This document shows, in pieces, positions 43,832 through 52,780 of a DNA stretch of 52,780 bases. The notes beneath the pieces were generated by a model, which saw only the letters and a list, made by a program, of their open reading frames with translations, was not told the DNA's origin and made no database searches. How positions within the stretch are numbered: position 1 is the stretch's first letter; every line of letters begins with the position of its first letter. The DNA comes from Sandaracinus sp. (GTDB taxonomy: Bacteria; Myxococcota_A; Polyangia; Polyangiales; Houyiibacteriaceae). The DNA lies in assembly GCA_020633125.1 (NCBI GenBank), contig JACKEH010000031.1, positions 1-52,780 on the forward strand, written 5' to 3'. The translations under genes were made by a program, and so were the position numbers.

Positions 43832-46800
43832 GCGCGCCGAACGAATGGGTCGACGCCGAAGCGCGCCGCCGCATCGCCGAAGAGCTCGGCACCACCTTCC
43901 TGGTCGAGGCCGCCGCGGGCACGGGCAAGACGACCGCGCTGGTGTCACGCATGCTCGCGGCGGTCGAAGCCGGCGCGCGTCTCGACGCGATGGTCGCGGT
44001 GACCTTCACCGACAAGGCCGCGGGCGAGCTGAAGCTTCGTCTACGCGAAGGTCTCGAGCGTCGCCGCGTCGCGACGCAGGACCCCGAGGTGCGTGCGCGT
44101 TTCGACGCGGGGCTGGCGGCGCTCGAGCTCGCCCACGTCGGCACCATTCACGGGTTCTGTGCCGAGCTCCTACGCGAGCGACCGGTCGAGGCCGAGGTCG
44201 ATCCCGCGTTCGAGATGCTCGCGGAAGAAGAGAGCGCGCGTCTGCTCGGGCGTGCCTTCGAGACGTGGTTTCAAGGCGTGCTCTCGGACCCGCCGCCCGG
44301 CGTGCGGCGGGTCCTTCAAGCCCGTCGTTGGAGCGACGTCGGCTCGGACGGCAGCGGGCCGCGTCGCGACCTCGAGCGCGCGGCGCGCGATCTCATCGAG
44401 CGACGCGACTTTCCCACCCCGTGGACCTTGCCGAGCTTCCCACGCGCCGAGCGTCTTCGTTCCGCGCTCGACGCGGTCGAGGCCTACGCCGAAGCGTGCC
44501 TTCGTTCCCCGACGCGCGCGGGCGATCCGGATTGGGCGACCAAGTTCGGTCTCGAGCTGCGTCCGCGCGTCCGCGATCTTCGCGTGATGCTCGAGCGCGG
44601 TCCCGAGAGCGACGCGCTCGACGCCCTCGAGTCCGCGCTGCGTTCGATGACGAGCGGAAGCACCAAACGAAAATGGGCCTACAAGCTCACGACGTGGAAG
44701 TGGAAGAACGCGGAAGAAGATCGCGTCGCCGCGGAGGCCGCGCGCGACGCCGCGTTCGAGCTCGTCACCGAGGTGCTTCGTGAGTGCGACGAAGAGCTCG
44801 CGGCGCGTCTGCAGCTCGAGCTTCAAGCGGTGGTCGAAGCCTACGAAGCGCTCAAACGACGCCACGGCGTGCTCGACTTCCTCGACCTGCTCGCCTCCGC
44901 ACGCGACCTCGTGCGCGACCACGACGGCGCGCGCGCGGAGCTTCAGGAACGCTTCACCCACCTCTTCGTCGACGAAATTCAAGACACCGATCCGCTGCAG
45001 ACCGAGCTCTTGCTCCTGCTCGCGGCCGACGACCCGACCACGCGTGATTGGCGAAGCGTGCGTGTGGTGCCCGGCAAGCTCTTCGTGGTCGGCGATCCGA
45101 AGCAAGCGATCTACCGCTTTCGTCGCGCCGACCTCGGCGTCTACGAAGACGTGAAGGAGCGCGTGCGCGAAGCGGGCGGCGAGATCCTCTCGCTCTCGAC
45201 CAGCTTTCGCGCGCGCCCCGGCATTCAGCGCTTCGTCAACGGCGCCTTCCAGCGTTGCTTCGGCGAAGGCGTGCCCGCGGTGCAGGCGCGGCACGTGCCG
45301 CTCTCGCCGGCCCGTGACGAAGAGGCCGCACGGCCGAACGTGGTGGTCTTGCCCGTCCCCGATCCCTACGGCGACCGTGGTCGCGAGGTCACCGATTGGG
45401 GCGTTCAACGCTCGTTTCCCGACGCGGTCGCCGCCTTCGTCGGCTGGCTCGTGCGCGAGAGCGGTTGGACGATCGAAGACGAGGGCACGTCGCGGCCCGT
45501 CGTGCCCAAAGACGTCTGCTTGCTCTTCAGCCGCATGAGCACCGGCTGGTCCGATCTCGCCGAGGACTACGTCCGGGCGCTCGAAGCGCGCCAGATCCCT
45601 CACGTCGTGCACGGCGGGCGTTCGTTCTACGAGCGCGAAGAGATTCTCGCGGCCCGCCAAGTCCTCGCCGCCATCGAGCACCCCGACGACGCGCTCGCGG
45701 TCTTCGCGGTGTTGCGAGGCGCGTTCTTCGGCTTCTCCGATCCCGAGCTCTTCACCTACCGCGAGAAGGTCGGTCCGCTCCTTCCCTTCGCGTCGGCGCG
45801 CCCGACGAAGGAGGAGTCGGAGGTGGCGATCGCCGAAGCGCTCGCGTTGCTTCGTGCGCTTCACACCGAACGCAACGAGCGGCCCTTCGCCGAGACGCTC
45901 GCGCGTTTCTTCGAAGCGACACGCGCGCAAGCGGGGCTCGCCCTCTGGCCCTCGCCGCGTCAGACGCTCGCCTCGGTCGCTCGACTCGTCGACCGCGCGC
46001 GCCGCTTCGACGCGCGTGGCGCGACCTCGTTCCGAGCCTTCGTCGACTTCGTCGAAGACGAGGCCGCGCGCGCGGGCGGCGGCGACTCGCCCTACGTCGA
46101 AGAAGGCGTCGATGGCGTACGGCTGATGACCGTGCACCGCGCGAAGGGGCTCGAGTTCCCCGTCGTGATCCTCTGCGATCCGTCCGCGAAGGCCGAGTCG
46201 AACCGGCCCTCACGCTACGTCGACGCCGAAGCGCGTTTGTGGGCGGTGCCGCTCTGCGGCGCGGTTCCCCGCGAGCTTCACGAGCACGGCGACGACGTGC
46301 GCGAGGCCGACACCGCCGAACGCGCGCGCCTGCTCTACGTCGCCGCGACCCGTGCACGCGAGCTGCTCGTCGTGCCTGGTCTCGGCGACGGCATGCCGAG
46401 GAAGTGGTGGATCAGCCCGTTGAACCCGGTGGTCTACCCGCCGAAGGGCACCGCGCCGAGCGCGACGCCGGGGGTGAGCCTCACGTTCGGCGACGACAGC
46501 GTCCTGCACCGGAACATGAACGTGGTCGAAGCGCGGCAGAAGACGGGCATGCCCTTCGCCCCGATTCGACCGGGCACCTACGATCAGGACGGGGTCGCGA
46601 TCACGTGGTGGGATCCGGGGGTGCTTCCGCTCGACGTCGAGCCCTTCTCGGGTCTTCGACGCACCGAGCTGCTCGACCCCAAGGGCAAAGGACACGCTCC
46701 GGCGAGCGCCGCCCACGCCCGTTGGTCGGAGCGTCGCGCGTCGCTGCTCGCACGCGCCAGCGCGCCGAGCCTGCCCGTACGTACCGTGCGCGAGGTGGCC

Positions 46801-47310
46801 CTCGAGGGGGTGAAGGAAGGCCGCGAGGTCTCCACCGTGAGCACCGGCGCGTGGCACGAAGGGCGCCCGACGGGTCCGCGCTTCGGCACGCTGGTGCACG
46901 CGATCCTCGCCGAGATTCCCTTCGAAGCGGCGGCAGGTGCGACCCGCGCATTGGCGCGCGCGCACGGTCGCTTGCTCGGCGCCACGCCCGCGGAGATCGA
47001 AGCCGCGGCCGAGGCGGTGTCCTCGGCGCTCGCGCATCCGCTCTTGCAGCGCGCCGCCAGCGCGACCCGCATCTGCCGCGAGACCCCGCTTCACCGCAAG
47101 CTCGAGGACGGCACCCTCGTCGAAGGCGTCGTGGACCTCGCCTTCCTCGAAGACGACCCCTTCGGCGACGTGCGCTGGACGGTGGTCGATTACAAGACCG
47201 ACCTCTCGGGCGGCGCCCCCGACGACTACGTCGTCCAGGTCGAGCTCTACGCGAAGGCGATCGAAGCCGCGACGGGCATCGACGCCGAGGCGGTCTTGCT
47301 CGGCGTGTGA
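43828..47310 (+). CDS. addA: AddA-type helicase-nuclease subunit (UvrD superfamily)
   Basis: This 1160-residue protein starts at ATG 43828 behind GGAGGAG. It has UvrD-like motifs in order: Walker A AAAGTGKT (28-35), motif Ia VAVTFTDKAAGELK, motif II VDEIQDTD near 381, motif III GDPKQAIYRFRRAD near 425, LMTVHRAKGLEFPVV near 768, and VAATRARELLVV near 840. The C-terminal nuclease core has GTLVHAIL near 1018 and VDYKTD near 1120. It is the 3'-5' translocating motor of AddAB. Immediately downstream is a tandem array of 17-bp palindromic units (47321-47422). Confidence 0.95.
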   Translation: MSAPNEWVDAEARRRIAEELGTTFLVEAAAGTGKTTALVSRMLAAVEAGARLDAMVAVTFTDKAAGELKLRLREGLERRRVATQDPEVRARFDAGLAALELAHVGTIHGFCAELLRERPVEAEVDPAFEMLAEEESARLLGRAFETWFQGVLSDPPPGVRRVLQARRWSDVGSDGSGPRRDLERAARDLIERRDFPTPWTLPSFPRAERLRSALDAVEAYAEACLRSPTRAGDPDWATKFGLELRPRVRDLRVMLERGPESDALDALESALRSMTSGSTKRKWAYKLTTWKWKNAEEDRVAAEAARDAAFELVTEVLRECDEELAARLQLELQAVVEAYEALKRRHGVLDFLDLLASARDLVRDHDGARAELQERFTHLFVDEIQDTDPLQTELLLLLAADDPTTRDWRSVRVVPGKLFVVGDPKQAIYRFRRADLGVYEDVKERVREAGGEILSLSTSFRARPGIQRFVNGAFQRCFGEGVPAVQARHVPLSPARDEEAARPNVVVLPVPDPYGDRGREVTDWGVQRSFPDAVAAFVGWLVRESGWTIEDEGTSRPVVPKDVCLLFSRMSTGWSDLAEDYVRALEARQIPHVVHGGRSFYEREEILAARQVLAAIEHPDDALAVFAVLRGAFFGFSDPELFTYREKVGPLLPFASARPTKEESEVAIAEALALLRALHTERNERPFAETLARFFEATRAQAGLALWPSPRQTLASVARLVDRARRFDARGATSFRAFVDFVEDEAARAGGGDSPYVEEGVDGVRLMTVHRAKGLEFPVVILCDPSAKAESNRPSRYVDAEARLWAVPLCGAVPRELHEHGDDVREADTAERARLLYVAATRARELLVVPGLGDGMPRKWWISPLNPVVYPPKGTAPSATPGVSLTFGDDSVLHRNMNVVEARQKTGMPFAPIRPGTYDQDGVAITWWDPGVLPLDVEPFSGLRRTELLDPKGKGHAPASAAHARWSERRASLLARASAPSLPVRTVREVALEGVKEGREVSTVSTGAWHEGRPTGPRFGTLVHAILAEIPFEAAAGATRALARAHGRLLGATPAEIEAAAEAVSSALAHPLLQRAASATRICRETPLHRKLEDGTLVEGVVDLAFLEDDPFGDVRWTVVDYKTDLSGGAPDDYVVQVELYAKAIEAATGIDAEAVLLGV

Positions 47311-47320
47311 CCGTCGCGTC

Positions 47321-47422
47321 CGCGCGAGCGTCGTGTTCACACGAGCGTCGTGTCCACACGAGCGTCGCGTTCACACGAGCGTCGCGTCCACACGAGCGTC
47401 GTGTCCACACGAGCGTCGCGTT
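47321..47422. repeat. Six tandem 17-bp units with internal dyad symmetry
   Basis: Units start at 47321, 47338, 47355, 47372, 47389 and 47406. The consensus is CACACGAGCGTCGYGTY; units 2 and 5 are identical, and the unit contains the dyad ACACGA-GCG-TCGTGT. The C-for-T change in units 3, 4 and 6 breaks one pair. The first unit is CGCGCGAGCGTCGTGTT. The array begins 10 bases after the addA stop and ends 56 bases before the convergent metallophosphoesterase end. It has no spacer structure and is not a CRISPR. Confidence 0.85.
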
Positions 47423-47478
47423 CCGACGAGCTCGCGGCCGGCGTTCTCACGCCGACGTCGGAGCACCGCGCAGGCGGA

Positions 47479-48216
47479 TCAGACGCCGATGAACAAGCGG
47501 TGCCCGAAGTTCCGCTCCAGCTTCGAGCTGAAGATCTTCGAGGCGGCGCTTTCGATGTCGTACTCGACGCGGCGGAACGAGAAGCGCTGCGCTTCCGTGT
47601 CGTAGGTCGTGAAGCTGGCGCGGTTGTCGTAGTCGCGCGGCTGCCCGACGCTACCCACGCTCACGATGTACTTCGCGTCCTTCTCGAGCGTGAAGTCCAT
47701 CGCGGGAAGCTCTTCGACCTCGCCGGGGCGGAGCTTGAAGACCTTGCAGAGGTGCGAGTGCCCGATGAGCGTGATGTGTCCGAGCTCGTCCCAGATCTGC
47801 AGACACTCCCGCGCCTGCTCGGGCGCGAAGATGTACTCGAACTCCTCGAGCCGCAGCGGCGAGCCGTGGCAGAGGTGGACGCCGGTGTCTTCGACGACGT
47901 GCGAGTAGGGCAGGCTGCGAAGCCACTCGAGGTTCTGCTTCGAGAGGATGTTCGCGTGAAAGTCGAGCGCCTGGCGCGCAGCCTCGTAGTAGTACGAGTA
48001 GTCCATCCGGCCCGCGACGGCGGCGTCGTGGTTGCCGAGGATGGTGACCTTCGCCGTTTCGCGCACGAGGTCCGCGCACTCGTTCGGGCTGGCGCCATAG
48101 CCGACGACGTCGCCGAGACAGTAGTACTCGTCGATCTCTTCGTCCTCGAACGCTCGCATCACGGCCGACATGGCTTCGATGTTGGCGTGGACGTCGCTGA
48201 AGATGCCGAGACGCAT
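47479..48216 (-). CDS. Calcineurin-like metallophosphoesterase
   Basis: This 245-residue protein starts at ATG 48216 with GAGG upstream. The metal ligands are visible in order: FSDVHAN (Asp8, His10), CLGDVVGYG (Asp36), LGNHDAA (Asn62, His63), a CHGSP His, and GHSHLC. This is the YfcE/ApaH-like arrangement of the single-domain bacterial enzymes; many act as phosphodiesterases on cyclic nucleotides or diadenosine polyphosphates. The lid sequence EYYCLGDVVGYGASPNECADL is typical of proteins annotated simply as metallophosphoesterase. It is convergent with addA across the 17-bp array and is preceded on its strand by a 209-base gap with no feature that I can identify. Confidence 0.93.
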   Translation of the reverse strand: MRLGIFSDVHANIEAMSAVMRAFEDEEIDEYYCLGDVVGYGASPNECADLVRETAKVTILGNHDAAVAGRMDYSYYYEAARQALDFHANILSKQNLEWLRSLPYSHVVEDTGVHLCHGSPLRLEEFEYIFAPEQARECLQIWDELGHITLIGHSHLCKVFKLRPGEVEELPAMDFTLEKDAKYIVSVGSVGQPRDYDNRASFTTYDTEAQRFSFRRVEYDIESAASKIFSSKLERNFGHRLFIGV

Positions 48217-48425
48217 GCGCGAACCTCGTTTCTAGAGCCCTGCGACGCGTTTGTCCATCCCGATCGAGGGATGCGAATCCGGACACGCGTCAGAATGGCC
48301 GGATTGGTGAATCGAAGGCCCCGTGCCCCCGGCTCGTGCGAAGGGCGTACGCACCCGGTCCGACCTACGGACGAGGTCCGCAGATGTGACGTCGGGGCTG
48401 CCCGAGGCAGGTGGAAACGCCGCGT

Positions 48426-51014
48426 TCACGAGGCGTTGAGGGCCGCGTAGAAGCGGCGGCTGAAGGCGTGGACCCCGTCGTCCTCCCCGCCACGTGCGAG
48501 GAGGGCCAGGTGCTTTTCTGCGAGGGGCTTCTGGGTCATCGCGGCCACCGCGATCGCCCGAACCTTCGCGTGACCGTCGGTCTCGAGCCCCCGAACCTTC
48601 TCCGGCTCGGTCGAGGCCAGGTGGGCCAAGGCGTACGAGAAGCGCTCTTCGGCGCCCTTCGGGTCCTTCATCGCGCGCTGCATCGGGCGAAGCGCGGCGG
48701 GGCCGAAGCTCGACAACACCCGCGCGACCTCCCACCACACCTCGCTGGGCTCGGTCTGGAGCAGGTGCACGAGGGGACCGATGGCCCTGCGAAGCTTGAG
48801 CTCCCCGAGCGCCAAGGTCGCCGCTTGGCGAACGAAGGTCTTTCGCGCGGTGAGCCCGTCGATCAACGCGTCGGCCGCCGCTTCGCCGAGCGCGATGAGG
48901 CGCGGCGCGACCTCGAGCACCTCGTCGCGCGGCATCTTTCGAACCGCGCCGAAGATCGTCGACACGAGCTCCGGCTCCGCGCGACGGCACAGCTCGAGCG
49001 CCGAGGCCCGCCGCATCCGCGGGTGATCCAGCAGCGCCGAGACGTCGCGCGAGGGCATGTCCCGCAGCGCTTCTGGCGCGACCTCCTTCGGGGCGGCCGC
49101 TTCGCCGCGCACCGCACGAATGTCTTCCCAGGCCGCGTCGTGCGCCTCGGAGGGCAACGCCACCTCGAGCTCGCTGGCGAGGGCGATCAGCTGTTCCCAG
49201 TTCCGGACCACGCCGTCGGGGCCGAGGCCTCCGCGGTCGGGCAGCCGCGCGGTGCCACGAAACGCGTCGACGAGCTGAAGCACCAGCTCACCCGGCTCGG
49301 GCGAGACGCCGAGCGAGATCGCGCGGCTGACCAAGGGCGAGGGAAGCGCGATGCCGTGGCGGACCGCGTCCTCGAGGATGCGGCGGAAGGCGTCGTCGAC
49401 ACGCTGACGCGGGATCGAGAGCGCCAAAAGCGCGAGATCGAGCTTCGCAGGGCTCGCCCATTTCCCGAGCGTGGCCACGGCGTTGGACGCGTCCTTCGCG
49501 TTTCGGGCGGGCGGCGCGTCGTCGAAGGGGTGGCCGCGAAGCTGCAGCGGAGGCGGCGCCGCCAGCGCCCGCTCGAGCGCGGTCACCGGGTCGAGCCGTC
49601 CTTCGGCGCGGTTCGCGCGCTCGAGGATCATGGTGAGGTTCGTACGCCGCTCGGGCGCGGCCACCTCGCGTGTCCGCTCGAAGCGGCCGTCAGGCGAGTA
49701 GAGCCCGACCGTGACCTGAAAGTCTTCGCGCAAGGCTTCGAGGATGGCGCGGTCGTCGTCGTCGTTCGGGTCGAGCGCCGCGCGGCGTGCGTAGGGACGC
49801 GGCTCCCGAGGGTCGACCAACGTCAGGAGCACGACCGGCACCTCGTCGACCGCCACGTATTGCACGAGCAGATCGACGTCGCCCTGAAACGAGTCCTCGT
49901 AGCCCTCGCCGAGACGGGCGTGAAGCCACACGCCCTCGCTGCCCAACCGCGCGCTCATCTCGACGAGCGGGTCGTCGAAGAACGCCTCCGGAGGCGCCAC
50001 GCTCGCGCGAGGGCGCCGATGCACCGGCGCTTCTTCCTCGCGGTGAATCATTGTCGGCTCGGGCTCGGGCGCCTCTTCTTCTTCGAGCTCCTCTTCGAGG
50101 TCGTCGTCGTCGAGCGAATCTTCGATCGCTTCGGCCACCGCGTCGTCGTCGAGCACTTCGGCGTCGTCGTCGTCGTCGTCGTCGAGCAGTTCGGCGCCGA
50201 TCAGCTCCGCGACGGGCTCCTCGGCGGAGAGCTCGGCCGCGGTGGCGACGACGTCGTCGAACTCGTCGGAGTCCGGCGTCGCCTCCAGGAGCTCCACGCC
50301 GGCGGGCCCTTCTTCGAGCATCTCCACGTCGGACGCCAGGTCGCCCACCGATCGAATCGCCGGGTCGGTGCGCGCCGGCTTCGCCACGGCGTCCTCACGC
50401 TCGCGCAGGCGCGCGAATCGTTCTTCGAGGGCGCTCTCGCGCTGCGCGAGGTCGCGCGCGCTCGCTTCGGAGCGTTCGGCTTCGAGCCGCAGCTCGTCTT
50501 CACGTCGGGTGATCGCCTCGGCACGATCGGCGAGGCGTCGTTCGCGTTCTTCGAGATCCGCGGCGCGCTTCCCCAGCGCGCTCTCTCGACCCTCGAGCTC
50601 CCGGGCTCGTGCGTCGAGCGAGCTGCCACCGTCGAGGTAGCTCGCCAAGCCTTCGACCCCGAGGACCACCCGCGCTTCGGCGACGTAAGGCGGCACCCGA
50701 TGCGCGGTGTCGCTCGCCAGACGTTCGAGCAGCGCGGCCCGCTCGGACAACGCCGTGTGCGCGAGCGGCGTCGGAAGCACCAACGCGAAGCGGTGCGCGA
50801 TCGGGTCGTGGAACACGAAGGGCAACGCCAGGGTCAGCCCGTCGAGCGCGTGAAGCGACCCGTCGAGCGCCGCCGCGCGCAACCGTGGGTCGGTCGCGAC
50901 GTTCACCACCCGGTGCACGCTCAGCGTCCGTAGCCCCGCGCCATCCGGGACGTGAACCGTCTCGCGTCGCGTCTGTCCTTCGCGACCGTCGTACGCGAAC
51001 TCCTCCGTGGGCAC
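48426..51014 (-). CDS. Large CpXC-like/acidic/HEAT-repeat protein lacking CxxC cysteines
   Basis: An 862-residue protein, started at GTG 51014 with GGGGAGG ten bases upstream; TTG 51020 is a less likely alternative. Residues about 1-105 follow the CpXC pattern VNVATDPRLRAAALDGSLHA ... LALPFVFHDPIAHRFALVLP, but the two Cys-x-x-Cys pairs are absent. A long coiled coil follows (about 130-215, 'ERERRLADRAEAITRREDEL'). Then comes a very acidic region with a run of seven Asp encoded by (GTC)7 on the plus strand at 50163-50183, and a mixed globular part with LVQYVAVDEVPVVLLTLVDP. The last 300 residues are HEAT-like helical repeats (LALGELKLRRAIGPLVHLLQ). No enzymatic motif is evident; a scaffold role is a guess. 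Confidence 0.8.
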   Translation of the reverse strand: MPTEEFAYDGREGQTRRETVHVPDGAGLRTLSVHRVVNVATDPRLRAAALDGSLHALDGLTLALPFVFHDPIAHRFALVLPTPLAHTALSERAALLERLASDTAHRVPPYVAEARVVLGVEGLASYLDGGSSLDARARELEGRESALGKRAADLEERERRLADRAEAITRREDELRLEAERSEASARDLAQRESALEERFARLREREDAVAKPARTDPAIRSVGDLASDVEMLEEGPAGVELLEATPDSDEFDDVVATAAELSAEEPVAELIGAELLDDDDDDDAEVLDDDAVAEAIEDSLDDDDLEEELEEEEAPEPEPTMIHREEEAPVHRRPRASVAPPEAFFDDPLVEMSARLGSEGVWLHARLGEGYEDSFQGDVDLLVQYVAVDEVPVVLLTLVDPREPRPYARRAALDPNDDDDRAILEALREDFQVTVGLYSPDGRFERTREVAAPERRTNLTMILERANRAEGRLDPVTALERALAAPPPLQLRGHPFDDAPPARNAKDASNAVATLGKWASPAKLDLALLALSIPRQRVDDAFRRILEDAVRHGIALPSPLVSRAISLGVSPEPGELVLQLVDAFRGTARLPDRGGLGPDGVVRNWEQLIALASELEVALPSEAHDAAWEDIRAVRGEAAAPKEVAPEALRDMPSRDVSALLDHPRMRRASALELCRRAEPELVSTIFGAVRKMPRDEVLEVAPRLIALGEAAADALIDGLTARKTFVRQAATLALGELKLRRAIGPLVHLLQTEPSEVWWEVARVLSSFGPAALRPMQRAMKDPKGAEERFSYALAHLASTEPEKVRGLETDGHAKVRAIAVAAMTQKPLAEKHLALLARGGEDDGVHAFSRRFYAALNAS

Positions 51015-51228
51015 CCGCAACCCGCCTCCCCGCGCGATCCCCTCGCGCGGGGCGGATCGGTATCACGAACCGGACCCTCCTGTCCTCGCTTTGCGACCTC
51101 GGCTCACGGGATCCGGCCGAGGATCCCCCAAGGCTTTCCGGAGGTTCGCGCGTCGAGCCGGGCTCGGTCCCCGAGTTGGACCTCGCGCGCTTGCGCCGGC
51201 AAAGCGCGGCGCCAGACTCGCCCCTCCC

Positions 51229-51849
51229 ATGAGCGTGCCCACCACCATCGTCGATCTCGCCAACGCTTGCCGCGCCTCGGTGCTCGCCACGGTCGGGGTC
51301 GAGCTCGATTTCGAGCCCGAGACCCTCCCGATCCTGGACCACTACGCGAAGAACCACGCGACGCTCGCGGTCGGCGATCCGCTCAAGCGCGCGCCGAAGC
51401 CCAGCAGCGACGACGCCTCGGACGAGGTGGTCGGGTTGGTGGCGCCCATGTGCGGCGCCTACTTCGGCGAGGTCATGCGCCACCACTTCGACGGCGTGTT
51501 CCGCTGGCACGCTCCCGACGACGAGCACGCTTTGTGGCGCCTCGAGGCCGAGCCGGTCTTCCTCTTCTTCAACCCCGTCGGCGTCGCGCTCGAGGTGATG
51601 GAGCAAGAAGACGCGGCCGGGTGGGGCGCGCACCTGCGGGTGCGACCGAACGATCGTGAGGCGGTGCGCGCGGCGCTCGAGCTGCTCGGCGACGTTCGCG
51701 ACAGCGACTACTACTCGTTCACCGTGCGCTTCGAGGTGCTCGAGCAGGTCCTCGAGACGTTGGGCCGCCGTGCGCAGGAGCGTGGCGAGCGCAGCTACCA
51801 CGAGTCCGCCGAATACGACGCGTTCGTCGCCCGCGAAGCCGCGGGCTGA
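51229..51849 (+). CDS. Hypothetical protein, unknown family
   Basis: This 206-residue protein starts at ATG 51229; the upstream frame to 51007 is shadow-like. It is soluble, with an N-terminal helix LANACRASVLATVGVELDFE, a central mixed region (GLVAPMCGAYFGEVMRHHFDGVFRW) and acidic composition (SDDASDEVV). Pattern and length resemble small intracellular proteins of myxobacteria annotated only as hypothetical. It is divergent from the CpXC-like gene across a 214-base gap that shows no strong palindrome, and converges with the partial gene at 51885 with 35 bases between them. Confidence 0.78.
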   Translation: MSVPTTIVDLANACRASVLATVGVELDFEPETLPILDHYAKNHATLAVGDPLKRAPKPSSDDASDEVVGLVAPMCGAYFGEVMRHHFDGVFRWHAPDDEHALWRLEAEPVFLFFNPVGVALEVMEQEDAAGWGAHLRVRPNDREAVRAALELLGDVRDSDYYSFTVRFEVLEQVLETLGRRAQERGERSYHESAEYDAFVAREAAG

Positions 51850-51884
51850 GCGAGTCTCTCGGAGGGCGTTCTGGCCGTGCTCGC

Positions 51885-52780
51885 TCAGCGAGGCAGTCGA
51901 ACGCGGCCTGGAACGCGAACGGGTCGGACCCGGGCGGCCTGCAGACCGAAGGGTCGAACCCCTCCGACCTCGTACATGCCGGGTCGCAAACCGACGTAGT
52001 GCGCCGTCACGCCGGCATCGACCCAACCGATGGGCGTGCCGTCGATGGTCACCAGAGTTCGTGTTGGCCCACGGTTTTCGACGAGCAGTCCCTCGCCGGG
52101 CGCCTCGCCGTTCGTCGACGGATCGGGCTCCACGTTTCGTCGTTCTCGACGTGGCGGGAAGCGCGCCATCATCGCCGGCGGCAGAAACGCGCGGCTGTCG
52201 GCGGGCGCCACGGGGCGCGGCGGGTCGACGTGGTCGGCGCGAAGCTGCGAGCGAGGCAGCTCGACTCCGACGTCCGCCGTGCGTTCCCCACGCCAGAGCC
52301 CGACCCGAAAGCTCGGCGGCGATCCGCCTTCGCCACAACGGCGCGCGAGGCTGTCGGGGGAGTTGTTCGTCCACTCGGCGATCAGCCGGCAGATGAGATC
52401 GCCGGGGCCGGATTGTTCGTTCGTGGCGGGCGTCGCGATACGCAGTCCAGGCGAGCTTCGCGGACGCCCTCCTTCGAACCATTGCGCGAGCTGTCCTGGA
52501 CCGAGCGGACGCCCGCCTTCGCCGTCGAGGAGGTAGACACCGGGCTCGTCACGGCGCAGGCGCACCTCCGAGCCAGCGTGGACCGGCCAGCCGTTTCCGC
52601 CGAAGCGCGCGCGTAGGCGATCGCGCGCGACGTCGATGTAGAGCTCGGCGGTCGGGCCCGCGACCTCGGGCGACCCACTGCCGAGGCTGCGCGGCACGAT
52701 CAGCGACATCCGGTACACGATGCGTCGCGCGGGCTCGGCGGCCGTGCTCGCGTAGTCGGGGTCGTCGGCGAAGGCCGGCG
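51885..52780 (-). CDS. Hypothetical secreted-type protein, N-terminus outside the window
   Basis: The frame is open from the stop at 51885-51887 through the right edge of the window, so the start is not included; a GTG at 52718 is internal. About 298 residues are visible. The N-terminal part has AELYIDVARDRLRARFGGNGWPVHAGSEVRLRRDEPGVYLLDGEGGRPLGPGQLAQWFEGG. The middle is Pro/Arg-rich. The last 70 residues (NRGPTRTLVTIDGTPIGWVDAGVTAHYVGLRPGMYEVGGV ...) look like a PEGA-type small beta domain common in surface proteins. No family is firmly recognised. Confidence 0.72.
   Translation of the reverse strand, partial: PAFADDPDYASTAAEPARRIVYRMSLIVPRSLGSGSPEVAGPTAELYIDVARDRLRARFGGNGWPVHAGSEVRLRRDEPGVYLLDGEGGRPLGPGQLAQWFEGGRPRSSPGLRIATPATNEQSGPGDLICRLIAEWTNNSPDSLARRCGEGGSPPSFRVGLWRGERTADVGVELPRSQLRADHVDPPRPVAPADSRAFLPPAMMARFPPRRERRNVEPDPSTNGEAPGEGLLVENRGPTRTLVTIDGTPIGWVDAGVTAHYVGLRPGMYEVGGVRPFGLQAARVRPVRVPGRVRLPR

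Noticed and set aside
40817..43948. A 1043-residue frame opposite addB
   Set aside because: It is Arg/Glu/His-rich antisense sequence in a GC-rich codon pattern. The plus strand has the nuclease and Fe-S cysteine motifs.
47321..47422. CRISPR array
   Set aside because: The units are directly adjacent, only 17 bp long and without unique spacers, and no cas genes are near.

Overview
The window is very GC-rich and almost fully coding, with ATGA/GTGA start-stop overlaps, many GTG starts and several predicted lipoproteins with acidic, low-complexity linkers. It also has a Hanks-type Ser/Thr kinase with a polytopic tail and a large EGF-repeat surface lipoprotein. Together these suggest a chromosomal segment of a myxobacterium (Myxococcota, Polyangiales/Sandaracinaceae-like). 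That assignment is an inference from gene style, not from a marker gene. No rRNA, tRNA, CRISPR array, phage gene or transposase was found.

Layout. 1-5.6 kb: the 3' end of a Nei/Fpg-type DNA glycosylase, a large SNF2 helicase, a VOC-fold protein and a GNAT acetyltransferase. 5.7-19.3 kb: accessory and surface genes. These are a small membrane protein, a beta-propeller lipoprotein, a macrodomain gene overlapping an uncharacterised partner, and a secreted Ig-like lipoprotein. They continue with a divergent TetR/MpaB-type oxygenase pair around an inverted repeat, a MoaD-like protein next to a BNR-repeat protein, DUF4261-like and DUF6544-like genes, a frameshifted lipoprotein and a PARG-like hydrolase. 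19.4-23.5 kb: a lipoprotein, then a 2.8-kb segment bounded by two 164-bp inverted copies of a structured repeat. The segment carries a 2OG-Fe(II) oxygenase, an integral membrane protein with an FNR-type box upstream, and a Crp/Fnr-family regulator. An RluA-type pseudouridine synthase follows.

23.6-29.6 kb: two tandem SPFH proteins, one anchored by a transmembrane helix and one a lipoprotein. Then come a Ser/Thr kinase, a small unknown gene, and a DUF455 ferritin-like/ATP-grasp pair whose second gene contains a hexanucleotide microsatellite. 29.8-35.5 kb: mmsA, a urc1-type GTP cyclohydrolase II homologue, a urc4-type DUF1688 gene, upp and a Cys-rich protein. This fits the URC route of uracil catabolism: UMP is made by uracil phosphoribosyltransferase, opened by the Urc proteins, and the resulting C3 semialdehyde could be taken to acetyl-CoA by MmsA.

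35.5-40.5 kb: an EGF/fibrinogen-like lipoprotein whose central repeats form a dimeric higher-order array, a DUF1444-like protein and a histidine phosphatase. 40.6-47.3 kb: the addB-addA recombination nuclease operon, followed by an array of six 17-bp palindromic units. 47.5-52.8 kb: a metallophosphoesterase, a large CpXC-like/HEAT protein that lacks the expected cysteines, an unknown protein, and the C-terminal part of an unknown secreted-type protein that runs off the window. No gap between genes exceeds 300 bases. The longest are 20079-20362 (repeat copy A plus a palindrome) and 29590-29850 (a hairpin-rich leader before mmsA).
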